Part shown: one piece after another, positions 28,001-39,715 of the stretch
Position numbering within the stretch: position 1 is the first letter of the stretch
Layout of the letters: every line of letters starts with the position of its first letter
DNA from: Strongylocentrotus droebachiensis
Lineage: Eukaryota; Echinodermata; Echinoidea; Camarodonta; Strongylocentrotidae
NCBI GenBank assembly: GCA_035222895.1
Contig: JAVYIG010000115.1
Span: forward strand, 248,001-312,000
Length of the DNA: 64,000 bases
Direction: 5' to 3'
Made by a program: the position numbers and the translations under genes
Notes under the pieces: generated by a model
The model's database searches: none
What the model was told of the DNA's origin: nothing
What the model saw: the letters and a program-made list of their open reading frames with translations, nothing else

Positions 28001-29119
28001 ATTCTTAGGTGTAATGATTGATTCAAACCTAACTTGGAATAGTCATATTAACAACATTTGCATGCTAGTCTCGAGAAGCATAGGCATTTTATATAAATTA
28101 AAATATTATCTATCACAAAAGTCACTATTTATGCTTTACAATTCCTTCATTTTGTCATACATATCTTATTGTAACATAGTTTGGGGCAATTGTAGTAAGA
28201 TGAAAATTATGTTAATATATCGTCTCCAAAAGAAAGCACTTCGTCTTTGTACACATTCACATTATTTAGCCCATACTGATCCAATATTTTGTAAACTAAA
28301 AACATTAAAAATCGCTGACATTCACAGTTTTCAAACTGCAATCTTTATGTATAAATGTTGGATAAATACTATACCTTTGGCATTTCGAAATATTTTTGTT
28401 TACAATAGTGATATACATTCTTATCCCACACGACACTCATCCGATTTCCACTTAACAAACCCCAAAATTATTATGGCCTATAAATCGATAAGACATCATG
28501 GTCCAGACATTTGGAATGCTTTACCTGACAATATTAAACACTCTGCAACTCTTTATTCATTCAAAGCATCGATGAAAAAATATTTAATATCTACATATTC
28601 AAAAACATCATAAGGGTCTCAGAGGTTTTGATTGTTTATTTAAATTATTTTTAGATGACCAGTTCATTAACAATACGAATCGAACACTTACTTCACCTGC
28701 ACACACCCACTTGCACACACTTGCACATTTTTCTTCTTTTTTCTTTTTTCTTAATTTCTTTCCACTTTTTATTAAGATATTTTCTGAACAAAATCTTTAT
28801 ATGTGACTCTCTATTCCCCTACATTCTCCTAAAAACAGCGCCATGTACCCCCCCCCCCTTCCCGGCTGCTATCGCCTCAAGCTTCTTAGCTTATGATAGT
28901 TGGCCTCTGCATTTATCTTGATTATTTTTTACTTACCTCCATACTTTCAAGCTTTCAATTATGTATTTTTTTTTTTAAATATTTTATATTGTGTGTATTA
29001 AGTTGTCACTCTTGATATAAATCAATTATATTATATACTATTATTGTTATTTGAATGTTTTGTATTTGATTTATCAATAAATGCAGAAACATCTGCTAAA
29101 AAAAAAAAAAAAAAAAAAG
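25097..29119 (+). mobile_element. Near-complete CR1/Jockey-group LINE with poly(A)
   Basis: The element begins where the satellite stops in mid-monomer (GGGTATTTTTTT then GTCTGGCGATG). It has a ~550-bp leader, one long endonuclease-RT ORF, a ~490-bp 3' UTR with an AATAAA signal (AATAAATGCAGAAAC near 29079) and a 20+ base poly(A) ending near 29119. No ORF1 was found, so the 5' end may be truncated, or the lineage may have one ORF. No target duplication was found: the sequence after the poly(A) is not satellite. Confidence 0.85.
25653..28613 (+). CDS. LINE ORF2: APE endonuclease - reverse transcriptase, intact (986 aa)
   Basis: Replicates the retrotransposon by target-primed reverse transcription: the endonuclease nicks target DNA and the RT copies element RNA from the nick. 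I start at the ATG at 25653 (MALNDILNDQ); the frame is open upstream to 25548 but has no ATG. Endonuclease, about residues 40-255: LLNINIRSLQKN, TETWL (Glu76), YRPP, GDFNID (Asp182, Asn184) and SDHLPIF (Asp247, His248). RT, about 485-765: RPISLLPSISKILEK, QYGFRKNHST, FMDLSKAFDT (catalytic Asp621), GVPQGSILGPLLFL and FADDTNVF (Asp710, Asp711). The C-terminal domain has the typical YCNIVWGNC and YPTRHSSDF blocks. No RNase H domain. All catalytic residues are present with no stop or frameshift, so the protein could be active. Coding sequence is strikingly AT-rich. Confidence 0.95.
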   Translation: MALNDILNDQVYTPQSKYYTTSEFNSNFNSTGPNNNLHCFSLLNINIRSLQKNFDNFEEFLSILNTFSFSLIGLTETWLHSTSPPIFNIENYEFIHSDRKNGKGGGVAFYSRNDVQFKIRHDIQLEGIETLFLEIIDDKHKNRIVGVMYRPPNNVADTFFDELESCLEFISRENKDVYIMGDFNIDISLPFTVLGQHFTNLLSSFFFKPLINKPTRITNLTHTIIDNIFSNVLDNKQNGIIYYDISDHLPIFTIGPNDKHLQIPNKEHTTRRKETKRNIESLKIDLSQEDWYDIYFERDVNSSYEKFINKLLCHYNKSVPLSRIKSNKKKNKRPWITQGILKSISTRIRLYKISLRSPTNENQNKYKKYRNKLTSIIRLSRKLYYGNKIENNKDNNQSLWQTVNDILGKKKDTPNNIEFNDNGHHIDQNDVAEAFNKYFTNIGPDLASKIINEKNDFLKYLNNNVNQSLFFNPTNIQEILEIVRSLKSSKSSGYDELSVSLLKQIIHFIASPLSHIFNLSLSQGVFPDPLKVAKIIPIYKKDDHSKVSNYRPISLLPSISKILEKIVYKRLYSFLDINNFLIPNQYGFRKNHSTDYAILQLCDKITDSLSKKEHTVGVFMDLSKAFDTMDHRILIHKLKAYGVRGIVLSWFEDYLRNRHQYVMFKSTTSNISTIECGVPQGSILGPLLFLVYMNDIVNASPLLTYVLFADDTNVFYSHKDLNILITTLNLELNKLSSWFKSNKLSLNINKTNCIYFKNIHSKHVLHYDIFIDNMPIIQKEVTKFLGVMIDSNLTWNSHINNICMLVSRSIGILYKLKYYLSQKSLFMLYNSFILSYISYCNIVWGNCSKMKIMLIYRLQKKALRLCTHSHYLAHTDPIFCKLKTLKIADIHSFQTAIFMYKCWINTIPLAFRNIFVYNSDIHSYPTRHSSDFHLTNPKIIMAYKSIRHHGPDIWNALPDNIKHSATLYSFKASMKKYLISTYSKTS

Positions 29120-29527
29120 AACACAGTAATAATCACGAATTCTTTAAATACCCATAATGATAAAAGAAAACAAGTGCTTTCTAGTACAAGTTAAGATTGT
29201 CAGCGCGATAAGTTCTTTCAAGGCAATCAACTACCTTTACCTAAATTCAGTTATCGAAATTTCTTACTTTCACTGAAAATATTTATTGCTAATCCGTTGT
29301 TACCAATACCACACAACCTAAAATAATCCTTGTATGAAATAAATCAGTTCATCAATCATATCAATAGATGCCAAATTCTTTCTCGATTTTTGATTATTTA
29401 GTAAGCATTTCACATTGACAAAAGTGAGTGATTAATGAGAATGACATCTGATAATAACAACAACAATATCAAAAAGAAAGAACTGATGGCACTGATTATG
29501 TTGGTTAGTACAAAGAAGGGGATTCGT

Positions 29528-30039
29528 TTAAAGGTACTATATTTGCTAGCCCAAAAAATGAAAAGGTTAAATTCCAACGGCATTTGAAAGACAATACTAA
29601 TTTAGGACTTCCCTCAAAACGAAAGGGCTTGAAAATGGCTTTTAATGGGAAAATAACAACCATTTGTTGTCGAATCCACTTAAGTGATTGCAATCACCTA
29701 AGTAAAATTCTGATTTTCAGACCCTTTTACCGAATGGTTGTACATTTTGTGCTGCACAAAGATTCAATCAGTTTAATTTTGGCCATTACAAATAGTGGGT
29801 TATTGATGTGGACAAATGCTCATGTACCTGTTACAGCTCATTTTATGTATGTCATTAAAAAATAAAAATAATATCTGACAGTGAAGTTTAGAAGGTAAAC
29901 GGGTTTCCTTGCATAATTTGAATACTAGAACACTGCTAATGTTTACATTTCACAGATAGGACATACATAACACATTCTTTACTCCTGAAAATTTCTACAG
30001 AATTTGATGTTGGCTGCAAAAGGGACATGGTATCACTAA
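29528..30039. mobile_element. TTAA-type MITE, family 4, copy 1 (uninterrupted)
   Basis: About 512 bp, from TTAAAGGTACTAT at the left to GGGACATGGTATCACTAA at the right. Nearly collinear with 42496-43436, sharing AAATTCCAACGGCATTT, AAAGATTCAATCAGTTTAAT and CAGAATTTGATGTTGGCTGC. Where the other copy holds a nested element, this one has a single TTAA (CTTTTAATGGG, ~29640). Confidence 0.75.
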
Positions 30040-30423
30040 ATTCACTACAAGGGTCTGGTATTCAAACCTAATTTAGCAACATGTCAAGTCGTGTTTAATT
30101 AGCACCAATTGTCTACTTAATCAAGGTGTTATCTTTGAATTTAGTAAGCATACAAATACGCTGATTTCGCAAAAAGATCATCTACTCCTGTTGTCAGAAC
30201 CGCCCACAGAATGCGATACAGTCAAGAGAAGGAAGGTGCAATATTATCTTCAAGCGGAGATTAAGAATACACGAATTAGAAATAACACGTTTTTCTTTCT
30301 TTCAAGTGTCGGACGATGTGAAACGCCAATCGTTGGCAGCTATTTCCTTTATTTATTTAACGTAATGTTAGGCCTCCTATGGCCGATTGGCTAAAACTCT
30401 CTTCTTTGTTGAAGTGTCGTCGA

Positions 30424-30713
30424 CCCGGCCCCCCCCCCCCCCCCACTCAGTGTTATTTAGGGTACGCATATGCGTGTTCCAAGCGACCCCCCCCCCCCCT
30501 TTTCAGCAAAAGTCCGGTGTGTAAAGTCAATACGGGTCGACCTTTTTCTTTTGTTATACGAGCCTTTTTCAGCACCCCCCCACCCTTTTCAGCAAAAGTC
30601 CGGTGTGTAAAGTCAATACGGGTCGACCTTTTTCTTTTGTTACGAAAGGACATTTTGGTAACACGCATGGGGTCCGTCCGTTCTCGGAGTGGGGGGGGGG
30701 GGGGGGGGCCGGG
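30424..30713 (+). mobile_element. CCCGG-type MITE, copy 3, complete with perfect 8-bp TSD
   Basis: A 290-bp element flanked by GTCGTCGA (30416-30423 and 30714-30721). Termini CCCGGCCCC...CACTCAGTG and CGGAGTGGGG...CCGGG. The internal block CAGCAAAAGTCCGGTGTGTA through TCGACCTTTTTCTTTTGTTA occurs twice in tandem (about 30505-30562 and 30590-30640). Confidence 0.93.
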
Positions 30714-31260
30714 GTCGTCGAGTGGTTTGATCTAAAATTATGACTGAGAATGGAAAGGTCATGTGTTCGAGCTCCGGCAGGGCACTGTCCTTTATTGGCT
30801 TTCTAATTATACCGCATCGCTCCTCTCCACCCAGGCGTGAAATGGGTATACTCGCGAAATGCGGACGTCAATGTGTTTTGATAAGCATAATTATATGAGC
30901 CCGTAACAGAACAAAAAATGACTGGCTGAAATGCTCCCAAGTTTCGTTGGGTTTGGTTTGGTTTTCGTGTATTTTTTTTTTTTTTTTTTATATATATAAA
31001 CATTATCAAAGACTTATTATGAAGAAGAAAAACGGTTGGTTGCTCTATTAGTCAAAGGGGATTGAAATTGAACACTCATTCACTAGCTAATATTCTTATT
31101 CGAAAATGTCAGCCAGTTAGAAATATCTTGAAATTACACCTGTTTTATTACATTGTATATTATCTCTCCAAAGTTTGCAGTTTCCGTGCCAGCCATTTTG
31201 ATTGATATAGCAATGTCAGAGTAGTGCATATCGTGGTATATTTAGGCAGGAGCTAATATC

Positions 31261-31472
31261 ACTATGAACATGACTGACAATGAGAGCGGACAAAATATAC
31301 AGTTCCTCAGGTAGACAAAGGAACATCCCTTCACAGCTATTATGTAAAAAGGTGAATATGCATGTGACACCTGTTCTACACGTTTTTACATAATAGCAGT
31401 GAAGGGATGTTCCTTTGTCTACCTGAGGAACTGTATATTTTGTCCGCTCTCATTGTCAGTCATGTTCATAGT
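31261..31472. repeat. Near-perfect long inverted repeat, 90-bp arms
   Basis: The left arm 31261-31350 (starts ACTATGAACATGACTGACAA, ends TATTATGTAAAAA) is mirrored by 31383-31472 with one mismatch (CACAGC versus CACTGC). The 32-base loop includes an inner GGTG...CACC pair. Transcribed, it would form a long hairpin RNA; as DNA it could be a recent foldback element. No terminal duplication beyond a possible ATATC on each side. Confidence 0.95.
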
Positions 31473-32309
31473 GTATATCTTATAGATAAAACATAATCCT
31501 TTCATTTAGTATTTCTTCGATGGTGCTAGTTAGACGTTTATAGATTCTGTTATCTATTAAATTGAGATGGACAATTTGGGTCTAAAGAAACAACAGATGA
31601 AATAATACATCAGTTTCTTTAAGTCATAATTATACAGGTAATACGAAAGACATAGATGAAATATAATTTTTTTTTTTTCCATTTTCATTTCAGTTATTTC
31701 CACAATAACAGCAAATCAAAAGCTTTTCGCTTTACAAATTCATACCAATTAAAATATTAATAAACGAGAAATATACATAATACGTACAGTGCAGTAGAAG
31801 TATTGAGACTAAGAAGATAATTGCTTGCATGTATTGCGGAGAACATCTAGGGAAGCATTATAGCTTGTAATTTAGGTTCCCCTATCTTGCCTTTGTTTAC
31901 TTCATAGTACTTTCATTTTTTTTTATTTGAATCTTTAATCAGACTAATTAAGCTTCCCTCTATTTGACTTAATCAAGACACCTAGGATCAAATTTCTTCA
32001 ATCAATCAAACTGTCAAACCACACACTGGTTGCTTCTTTGCCATTTCATTTAACGGCGTGAACTGTCTCAGTAATAGGTCAAACACCATTTAGATTAGAT
32101 TTTGAAGAAGAAAAGATATCCTACTCGGTTTTGCACCATCCAAATATACAAGGGCTACTCGCATGGCAACCACAATGTTGCATTTCCTGTCTAGAAATGG
32201 CAAATCCACACGTTCTCAACTTCTCAGTTATAGAGAATAGAGGCTTGTGGACATTCAGACGGTTGTGCTGGTTTGCCAGTTTACCATGTCAACACGAATT
32301 CCATTAAAA

Positions 32310-32665
32310 AATAAAATGAAATCAACTGGAACAATATTGACTAATGGATTTTCGTATATGATCTTATATCGTGTAGACTCCCATCAATAATTGATCTAAC
32401 GCAACTTTTACCAACGAGATATAAGTTGCCATTAAAACATGAGTTTAAAATATTTGCTAATGCGAAATATTCTAAAGTGTATATACAATAAAATGAACTG
32501 GAACTATAATTGTCTAATGGATTTTCGTATGATCTTATATCGTGTACACTCCTATTAATAATTGATCCAGTAACGCAATTTCTACCAAAGAGATATAGGC
32601 TGCCTTTAATACATGGGTTTAAAATGTTTGTTACTGCGAAATAATCTTATAAGTGTATATACACA
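32310..32665. repeat. Two-copy tandem duplication, ~178-bp unit
   Basis: Both units share AATGGATTTTCGTAT, GATCTTATATCGTGTA, AATAATTGATC and GTGTATATACA, with several substitutions between them. No coding potential. Confidence 0.8.
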
Positions 32666-34735
32666 CCGTTCGTTTTTTATCAGTTATCTGTGACCGAGTT
32701 TTACGTAAAATGCTATGTTCATTGAAAATTGATTCAATCCCGATGATGAACAGGCGACACACCGTTTGTTCTCTTAAATGGCACGACTCCTGACTACCAT
32801 TTGTCATTGAATTGAATTCGCTGTGGATTAAGTCAGTGTGCGGTCAAATCATGAATACCGACGTCATTCGTGACATCATCACCGGGCTTTTGGAATGGCG
32901 GTGAATTTCCAACCCTGGTCATGAAATTGACAGATGTAGTTTGGAGTTTTTGTTGAACACTGAAGTGGCAAGTATTTCACCTCTTGATCAAATTTTCTGC
33001 TTGCAAAAGACATCTCGTCACTTGAACTGAGTTCGGTTCAAGATAATTACGATGCTCAAATTTTGATTGAATAGTAGAAAGATATCATACAATTGATATA
33101 ATGCCGTTATGTTGACCATCTTACAAGATAAACAAGAAAATATATTGGTTTTCGAATGATATCATAAACATCAGATTTTGCCCCCAATGTTCTACAAAAT
33201 TTATCTTTTCTACACTAGTATATCGTTGCCGCTTTCAGAACAATGATGCATACAAGTTTTACTTCACCTTTGCTGTTCCTCTCCAAGCACTCGTCTCAAT
33301 TTATAAGACACGATGATTTACTCGTCAAATATTCAATTATGCAGTTCATATTAGTGAATCAATACTCTGCAGAAATGCGATGGAGGCCCAAAACTCAACG
33401 TTTTCACCTGGGAATAATCTATCCTATCTGTCAGATTGATGGAATAGTATACTGCTATAATACTTCAGCCTATTTTATTTATCAAGATTTAGGGTTATTT
33501 CGATACTTGATTTGACGTTTATATCACAATAGCATACACTATTGCTGATTCGTATTCATTATAGAATGGAACAACAATGATCGATGAAAATGTGTCAAAG
33601 TATATCACAGATGAAAAGAACTATGGATTTGTGTAAATTTAAAGTTGACTCCGAATACTAAACGATCAACCCTTATCAAAATCAGTTCAAGCTTATTAAA
33701 CTTTAAAGATATGATACAAGGCAGTCGTCCCAAGACTTAATAAGTCATGTTTCCAGCATACAAAACAATGAATGGAATAAAATAAGCATTATCAGTGAGG
33801 AATAAAAATTCATTTTGTTAGACCTTATAAACTATAGATATAAATCGTCCGAAATATTGTAACGTTAACTCGGTTTCATAAGATTTAGCGTTATAGCATT
33901 TTCAGTATGTTTATTTTTAAATCATGCGCTGTAGATCGAGCCAATATGGACAGTAAAAGTCAACTTTCAAATTAATATATGATTTTCAAACACGGAGATG
34001 GACAAATTTATTTAAAGCGTTCGTATTTACTCTATAAGTTCATGAAATACAGCCATAGTTTTAATTGGAGCGATTGTAAACCTGAACAATTAAAAGCTTG
34101 AAAAATACGCCTTCGAAATTGGAACACTCCTACCTCATTTCTGTTGAATAGGGTCTGTTTGGGAGGAAATCAAATGTTCTTTAAACGAGTGTTTACTAGA
34201 GCGTGCCATTGCACCAAACCCATTAATAACTTCCAGATATATCGACACCCCCGAGCTATTTCATTTGATTCTTCTTCTTATTTGCCACGTTGTAACAAAC
34301 ATCAAGTGCTACTCCAGCACGCACAACTGGCAGATCAATTTATAACATGCGGCAGAAAATCTGCCAAGGAGATAAAAGTGTGCTGATTTACAATAGAATT
34401 GTGCCAAACAAGAATTGGTATAGGGTGTTTCAATCAAAAACACGATTCTCATGAAGGTGTTCTATCTAAGAGTCAATGCAGATATGGCAAAGAGGCTTGG
34501 ACAATTACTCTATATAGCCGTACCCAAATTTGCACACCAGAATAAAACGCAAGAATGAAAAGAAACGCCCTTCCTCTAAAGATTTAAAGACCACAAGATA
34601 ATACATGATATCTGCATCAAAGCTATTTTTCGATTTTTAGCTCTAGTTATCATGCTGATAGTGAAACCTGTCTGAAATAAGTACGTTTTCAAATAACCTG
34701 AATGCATATAGGAATAACTAATTTAACAGAGTGTG
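32666..34735. other. AT-rich interval without recognised genes
   Basis: No exon or repeat family recognised. Short open frames at 33243-33515 and 34144-34386 show no motif or splice context. Confidence 0.45.
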
Positions 34736-34740
34736 AGAAA

Positions 34741-34760
34741 TAGAGAGAGAGAGAGAGAGA

Positions 34761-34811
<51 letters not shown>

Positions 34812-34821
34812 CCCGGGGGGG
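34741..34821. repeat. (GA)n microsatellite ending in a G run
   Basis: Some 65 bases of GAGAGA interrupted by GATAGATA, then a C/G-rich end with about 12 G. Confidence 0.95.
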
Positions 34822-35296
34822 GGGGGAACTGATGATGGGAGTTTTAAAAGCTGAATAGAGAAAACATAGAAAACCGTTGGGTGAAAAAATGGAAGATAAT
34901 CACTGCACTATATGGTTTCCTGTTCAACATCGCTGTTATCATTCGCTGCAGGCCTACTTTCTCAATAATATTATCATTGACATTTATTCGTATTCACATT
35001 AAAAAAAATCTAAGCCTTAGGGCTGTCTTCAAAGAGTTACACACCATTTACTATATAATATTACAATAGACATCTGACATTTTGTCTTCCTGCGGGAAAT
35101 CTATTTCAATTCTTCCATTCATTGGAGCTTCGTGTATAAGGAGTGTCGCTTTTGGTAGAAAGATGAGGATGCTAAATGTCATCTCGTCTAGCAACAAATC
35201 TGATCGATAGATTCCCGTCTTATTTACATGATGATGATTGAAGATATCTGGTAGTCTGTAAGAGAGCCACTCTGTACCTGTGAGAGTGTATACCTG

Positions 35297-35298
<2 letters not shown>

Positions 35299-35359
<61 letters not shown>

Positions 35360-35376
35360 AGAGAGAGAGTGTATGT

Positions 35377-35413
<37 letters not shown>

Positions 35414-35415
35414 TA
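35299..35415. repeat. (TG)n-(AG)n compound microsatellite
   Basis: A TGTG run of about 24 bases passes into AGAGAG with a G9 interruption and then GATAGAGA units. Confidence 0.95.
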
Positions 35416-35715
35416 GACCGGTGAAGTAACGCGAGGTGTGTGATTGAAATCAGAGCAAGATGTGAATGAAGGGATGGCCGTATGCTTAAAGTGACTCGGT
35501 AACATTGCCTCAAATCCTGAAACAAAATCCTGGATTCAGCTCATGCTGCAATCGTAATTATAAACCTTTAGGTCAGTCAGGAATCCCATGACCTTTACAA
35601 GCCGATCGCCTGTCCGATTATCAAGATAATTTTCATGTATGATTGGAAAACGCAATTTCATTTTTCGTTTTCCTAACGGTTTTTATAACACTACAGTCTT
35701 TTGGGGGATGAGTAT

Positions 35716-35876
35716 TATGGTAAAGCCGGTCACTCAAAGATTTTTACTTTTTGGAGGCAGTTCATGATAATTTTGAAGCGGAGTTTTTTATGGCTTCAAT
35801 ATTACACAATTTCACAGACACCGATTACACGTAGGGCCATGCATCTCAGATTTAAAATTGTTAAACGATGCCTTTA
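35716..35876. repeat. Dispersed repeat D, copy 2
   Basis: Partner of 4108-4263, in the same orientation: GGTCACTCAAAGATTTTTAC, TTTTGAAGCG, TAGGGCCATGCATCTCAGAT and TTGTTAAACGATG. Confidence 0.7.
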
Positions 35877-35879
35877 AGG

Positions 35880-37905
35880 CACAAATCGAACTAGTATCTT
35901 CTTCGTACTTCGAGAAAGGAAGCCCTCCATGGGGAAACGATGGAAGGAAAAGCAAGTAAGAAAGTGTGAACATTGAGATAGGTACTGTATAAAGACAGAA
36001 TGATAAAGGAATAAAATGAACTTATTTCGCCCTTCCTGGAATAACACAACATTTTGTATGTGCATATTTTGCCATTACGCATTCTATCATTGTATACAAA
36101 GGTGTTTCAAATTCTTGTTTATCTCTTGTATTTATTTTTCCAACAGAAGTCCTTTGCCCAATGATATCAAACTGTAGGCAGTGCTGCAGAAGTTTAAATG
36201 TTTAATAGAACCAAAATTCAGGCAGGACATGCTTGTATTCTTATTCAATAGGAATTGAGCTTTTAACGAGTCTTCTTGAATGTTATCTTTGGATTCAAAC
36301 AAACCCTAGAAGGTCTATAGTTTATACCCTTAAAATCCAAGTAGCTATAACCTTTGCAGTTTGTATTTTGTCGACTCCGCTTCGTCAAATCGAATTACAA
36401 AACCGCCCAAGCAAACGTAACTTGCAACAATTTCACTAAATTTGATCCAGATAGCCGTGGGACAATGTCTACATTGGAAATGATGTAGTAAGATGATACT
36501 GAAACACACTTGAATCCACAAAATGTTACAAGATTCGAAGATTGTTATCACGTTAAAAAGTGCAATCCGTTTTGGGCTGCTGGTGTTTCTGGTGGGGGCG
36601 AGGGGGGGGGGGGGGTGTAGCCCCCAATTAATCAGATCTCACGACAAGTGCTTATTTCACCAAACTATCTATTAGGATGTTTCACGAATAAAGGAGGCGC
36701 GTGTACAACATTTACACAATTTTCGACCGAGAACAAGGACAAAATAATCTATATATCCTCGCTTCGTAATAGTCTCATATACATTTCATACTAATATCAA
36801 AACTGATTTGATTTCATTCAGTTTTATCTCACGTTCGAATTCAATATCTTTTACTGCAAAGAGATTTTCTAGGTTATTTCATCTTGGTACGAGACCGAGA
36901 ACCGAAGTGAGTGAAACTTAAATCAGCTCGTTGTAGGGAAGTAATCGTTGGAATGGGAGTAACAAAATTATCTGTTAAAACTCCAAGAGATACCAAAGTA
37001 GATGATTCTATAAGATGCCTTCTGAAATACGCTTCCTAAATCGATTTGTATATACTGTTAGAAACTGTGTTATTGCACACATGATGGCAGAAAGGAATTC
37101 GTTTCCTTTCTGTTCGTTCTACATTATTTTGTCATGCTTCAAACTATATCTATCATTTGTAAAAAGTTGTACTTTCTCAATTTAATTTAATTTCGTTAAG
37201 GAATTCACTGAGTGAAACAGTATCAATAAAACTGACTGTCATTACATATTACTCGCATTTCTTTAATAGTACACATTGATTTGAAGGTATAGAAGTAATT
37301 GATTTTGCTGCATCCAATCCTTGATACGTTTGTTTTAAGTAGCTGTTCCCGTTTCCCATTGGTATATATCATTCAGTATCCTCTCTTCATCCACTGTGAG
37401 AATGAAACTTTTCATTATTTTAGCTGGAAAGTACGGTGATTAATGTGTTATTTGATGTGTAACCCAAAATCATTATACCGAAATTCTGCTTCGATATAAA
37501 TAATGTGTTCTGTGTCAAACATGATTCCAGTGAAAGCTATATCTCACTTTTAAATATATATTCTTTTTCAAACTTTTTTGTATGTGCAATAGAAGTTTAC
37601 ATTAATTATTTTGCTCTATATTGTGATGACTGACTTATGGGCAGCTTTATGTTTTTTGCATAAATACAGTGTTTTCATTGGTTCTTTTGTCAACATGTTA
37701 TTAGCAATTAAGTAAAGTCATCAATTACACAACTGGAGAATTTTCAAAATAACGAGCTGAAAGAAGACAGATCAAAGCAAATTCTCCTTGGATCATCAGC
37801 TGAGCTAGAAAAACATCTGGACGATGATTTATTTAGTCGCATCTCAAGTCACTATTTTGGTTTTGTTTGAAAGCAGGTGTCATAAGATGCCGAAATTAGA
37901 AGAGA
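35880..37905. other. Interval without recognised genes
   Basis: AT-rich with an isolated G13 run near 36602-36616. No exon or repeat family recognised. Confidence 0.45.
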
Positions 37906-37912
37906 GTGGGTG

Positions 37913-38055
37913 AGATAGAGAGAGAGGGGGAGAAAGAGTGAGGGAGGAAGGGAGAGAGGGAGAGAGAGAGAGAGAGAGAAAGGGAGAGAGAGAGAAAGAG
38001 AAAGAGAAAGAGAAAGAGAAAGAGGGAGATATATTTATATATATATATATATATA
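37913..38055. repeat. (GA)n / (GAAA)n / (TA)n compound microsatellite
   Basis: GAGAGA and GGGAGAGA units pass into AAAGAG hexamers and then a TATATA tract of about 24 bases. Confidence 0.95.
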
Positions 38056-39170
38056 CATGTATAATATAAGGGTCACGCAACGTCTTGACTGAAGTGTGGT
38101 CCACTCGTGACATATCATGGTCAATGAACGTCTTTTAGCATTCTATCTCGCTGACATTTGTGTGATGTCAGTTGCTTTAATTCGCTGATCCCATCGGCAC
38201 TTTTAATATATTGCCCAAACGTTTGACATTTCAGGAGAGCGCCTCTTCAAATGTAATCTGCTTAAACCAAACCAGCTGATTCCGCCGGCGGTAAACACGC
38301 GAGAAACTAGAATAGACAGAGGTAAAACAAACATAAAACTAGTCATTTTGTTTTTAATTACGAAGATTAATCAGTAAAAATAGAAAAGGCAGCTTGTGCG
38401 GTGTTAGGTGTGTTTATATTGTAGGGTCTAATAAAACGAAACCACGAGAGAAACTCAGCTTTTAAGGTTGTTTTCATTTTCACTGTCGTGTCATTCCTTC
38501 AAGACCAAACTCGCTTTCTTTTCAGACACATTGACCTCTTAAATGAAATAGATAAATAAGTTCATTCGACTTTGCTCTGACATCCTCCCAAGCAACTACA
38601 CGGTATTATTTTCCTTTTATTCTATTTCTAGAGAGACACACACACACGACAAAAAAAACGGTGGCACGAATACGAAAAAAAAAAGGAAAGGGGTCCATCA
38701 CTACCATTAGTACCTTCGGATCAACATAATTATATAGAGAGCAAATGATTAAATTTTGATAATCGTCCGTCAGGGCAATATACACATAATAATTAAAACA
38801 ATAAATAAAAGAATAAAAGTTACACTTGGAACTCTAGAATATCCCCCAGACCAGGACCTCGTAGGCGCAATGATAAACTTGATACATGGATACGATTCAG
38901 TTAAACATTGTCGAAACTTCCAATGATTGTGTGCATCTGCATCTTGCACCCTTTGAAAGAAAAATGAAGGAGTAGACCTATTAAAAGTCCCAGGATCACT
39001 TCAACTTTAATCGGCAAGTATAACTCTGAAATAGCGTACTCTTACAGTAGCCCAGTAGATGAATGGCGGAAATTGAACATTATTTTCTTGAAATCTCCTT
39101 TATGTTTGATATGTTATATTGCGGTGAAGAGACTAAGAATGAGAAAATGAAATAAACACAGTACAAAGGC
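38056..39170. other. Interval without recognised genes
   Basis: No coding or repeat signal was recognised beyond short ACACAC and poly-A runs near 38637-38690. Confidence 0.4.
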
Positions 39171-39171
39171 C

Positions 39172-39222
39172 GAGAGAGAGAGAGAGAGAGAGAGAGAGTG
39201 AGAGGGAGAGGGGGGGGGGGTG
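39172..39222. repeat. (GA)n microsatellite with G10 end
   Basis: About 28 bases of pure GAGAGA followed by GAGGGAGAGG and a G run. Confidence 0.95.
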
Positions 39223-39715
39223 GTGTGTTTGTTATCCTACACGGATCAAAAAATAGTTCAGTGATTTACACTAATATAGATGGCGTGTTAGTGTCACTGT
39301 TTTGGTTTATCCAAATATTATATGAGCTTAAGCAAGATTATTGTAAATTTGACTTTACCGTGTGTATTAAACATAATGGACATTTCAGATTGACAGATTC
39401 AATTTCAAAAGATTATGCTCCTCGCCGAAAGGTCATGGAAGGTTCTTCCTTACGGTATAACGCATGTTTTATCTCTTAATCATTAATCCAATCTGTAAAT
39501 TGGCAAAAGGTTGCCGAGGAGAAATGTTATCTGAACAAAATCGGATTTCATGGTTGTTCGATTGAAGTTTACACATCACAACACTGTATTACATCGTGTT
39601 ATAACAATCTCATCATCTTATTCTGATATTGAGACCACATAACAAACAAGCTAAAAGTTCAAGCCCTTACATAACTTGTATGCTCCAATGCCAAGATTTT
39701 TCTAAAACATTCGTA

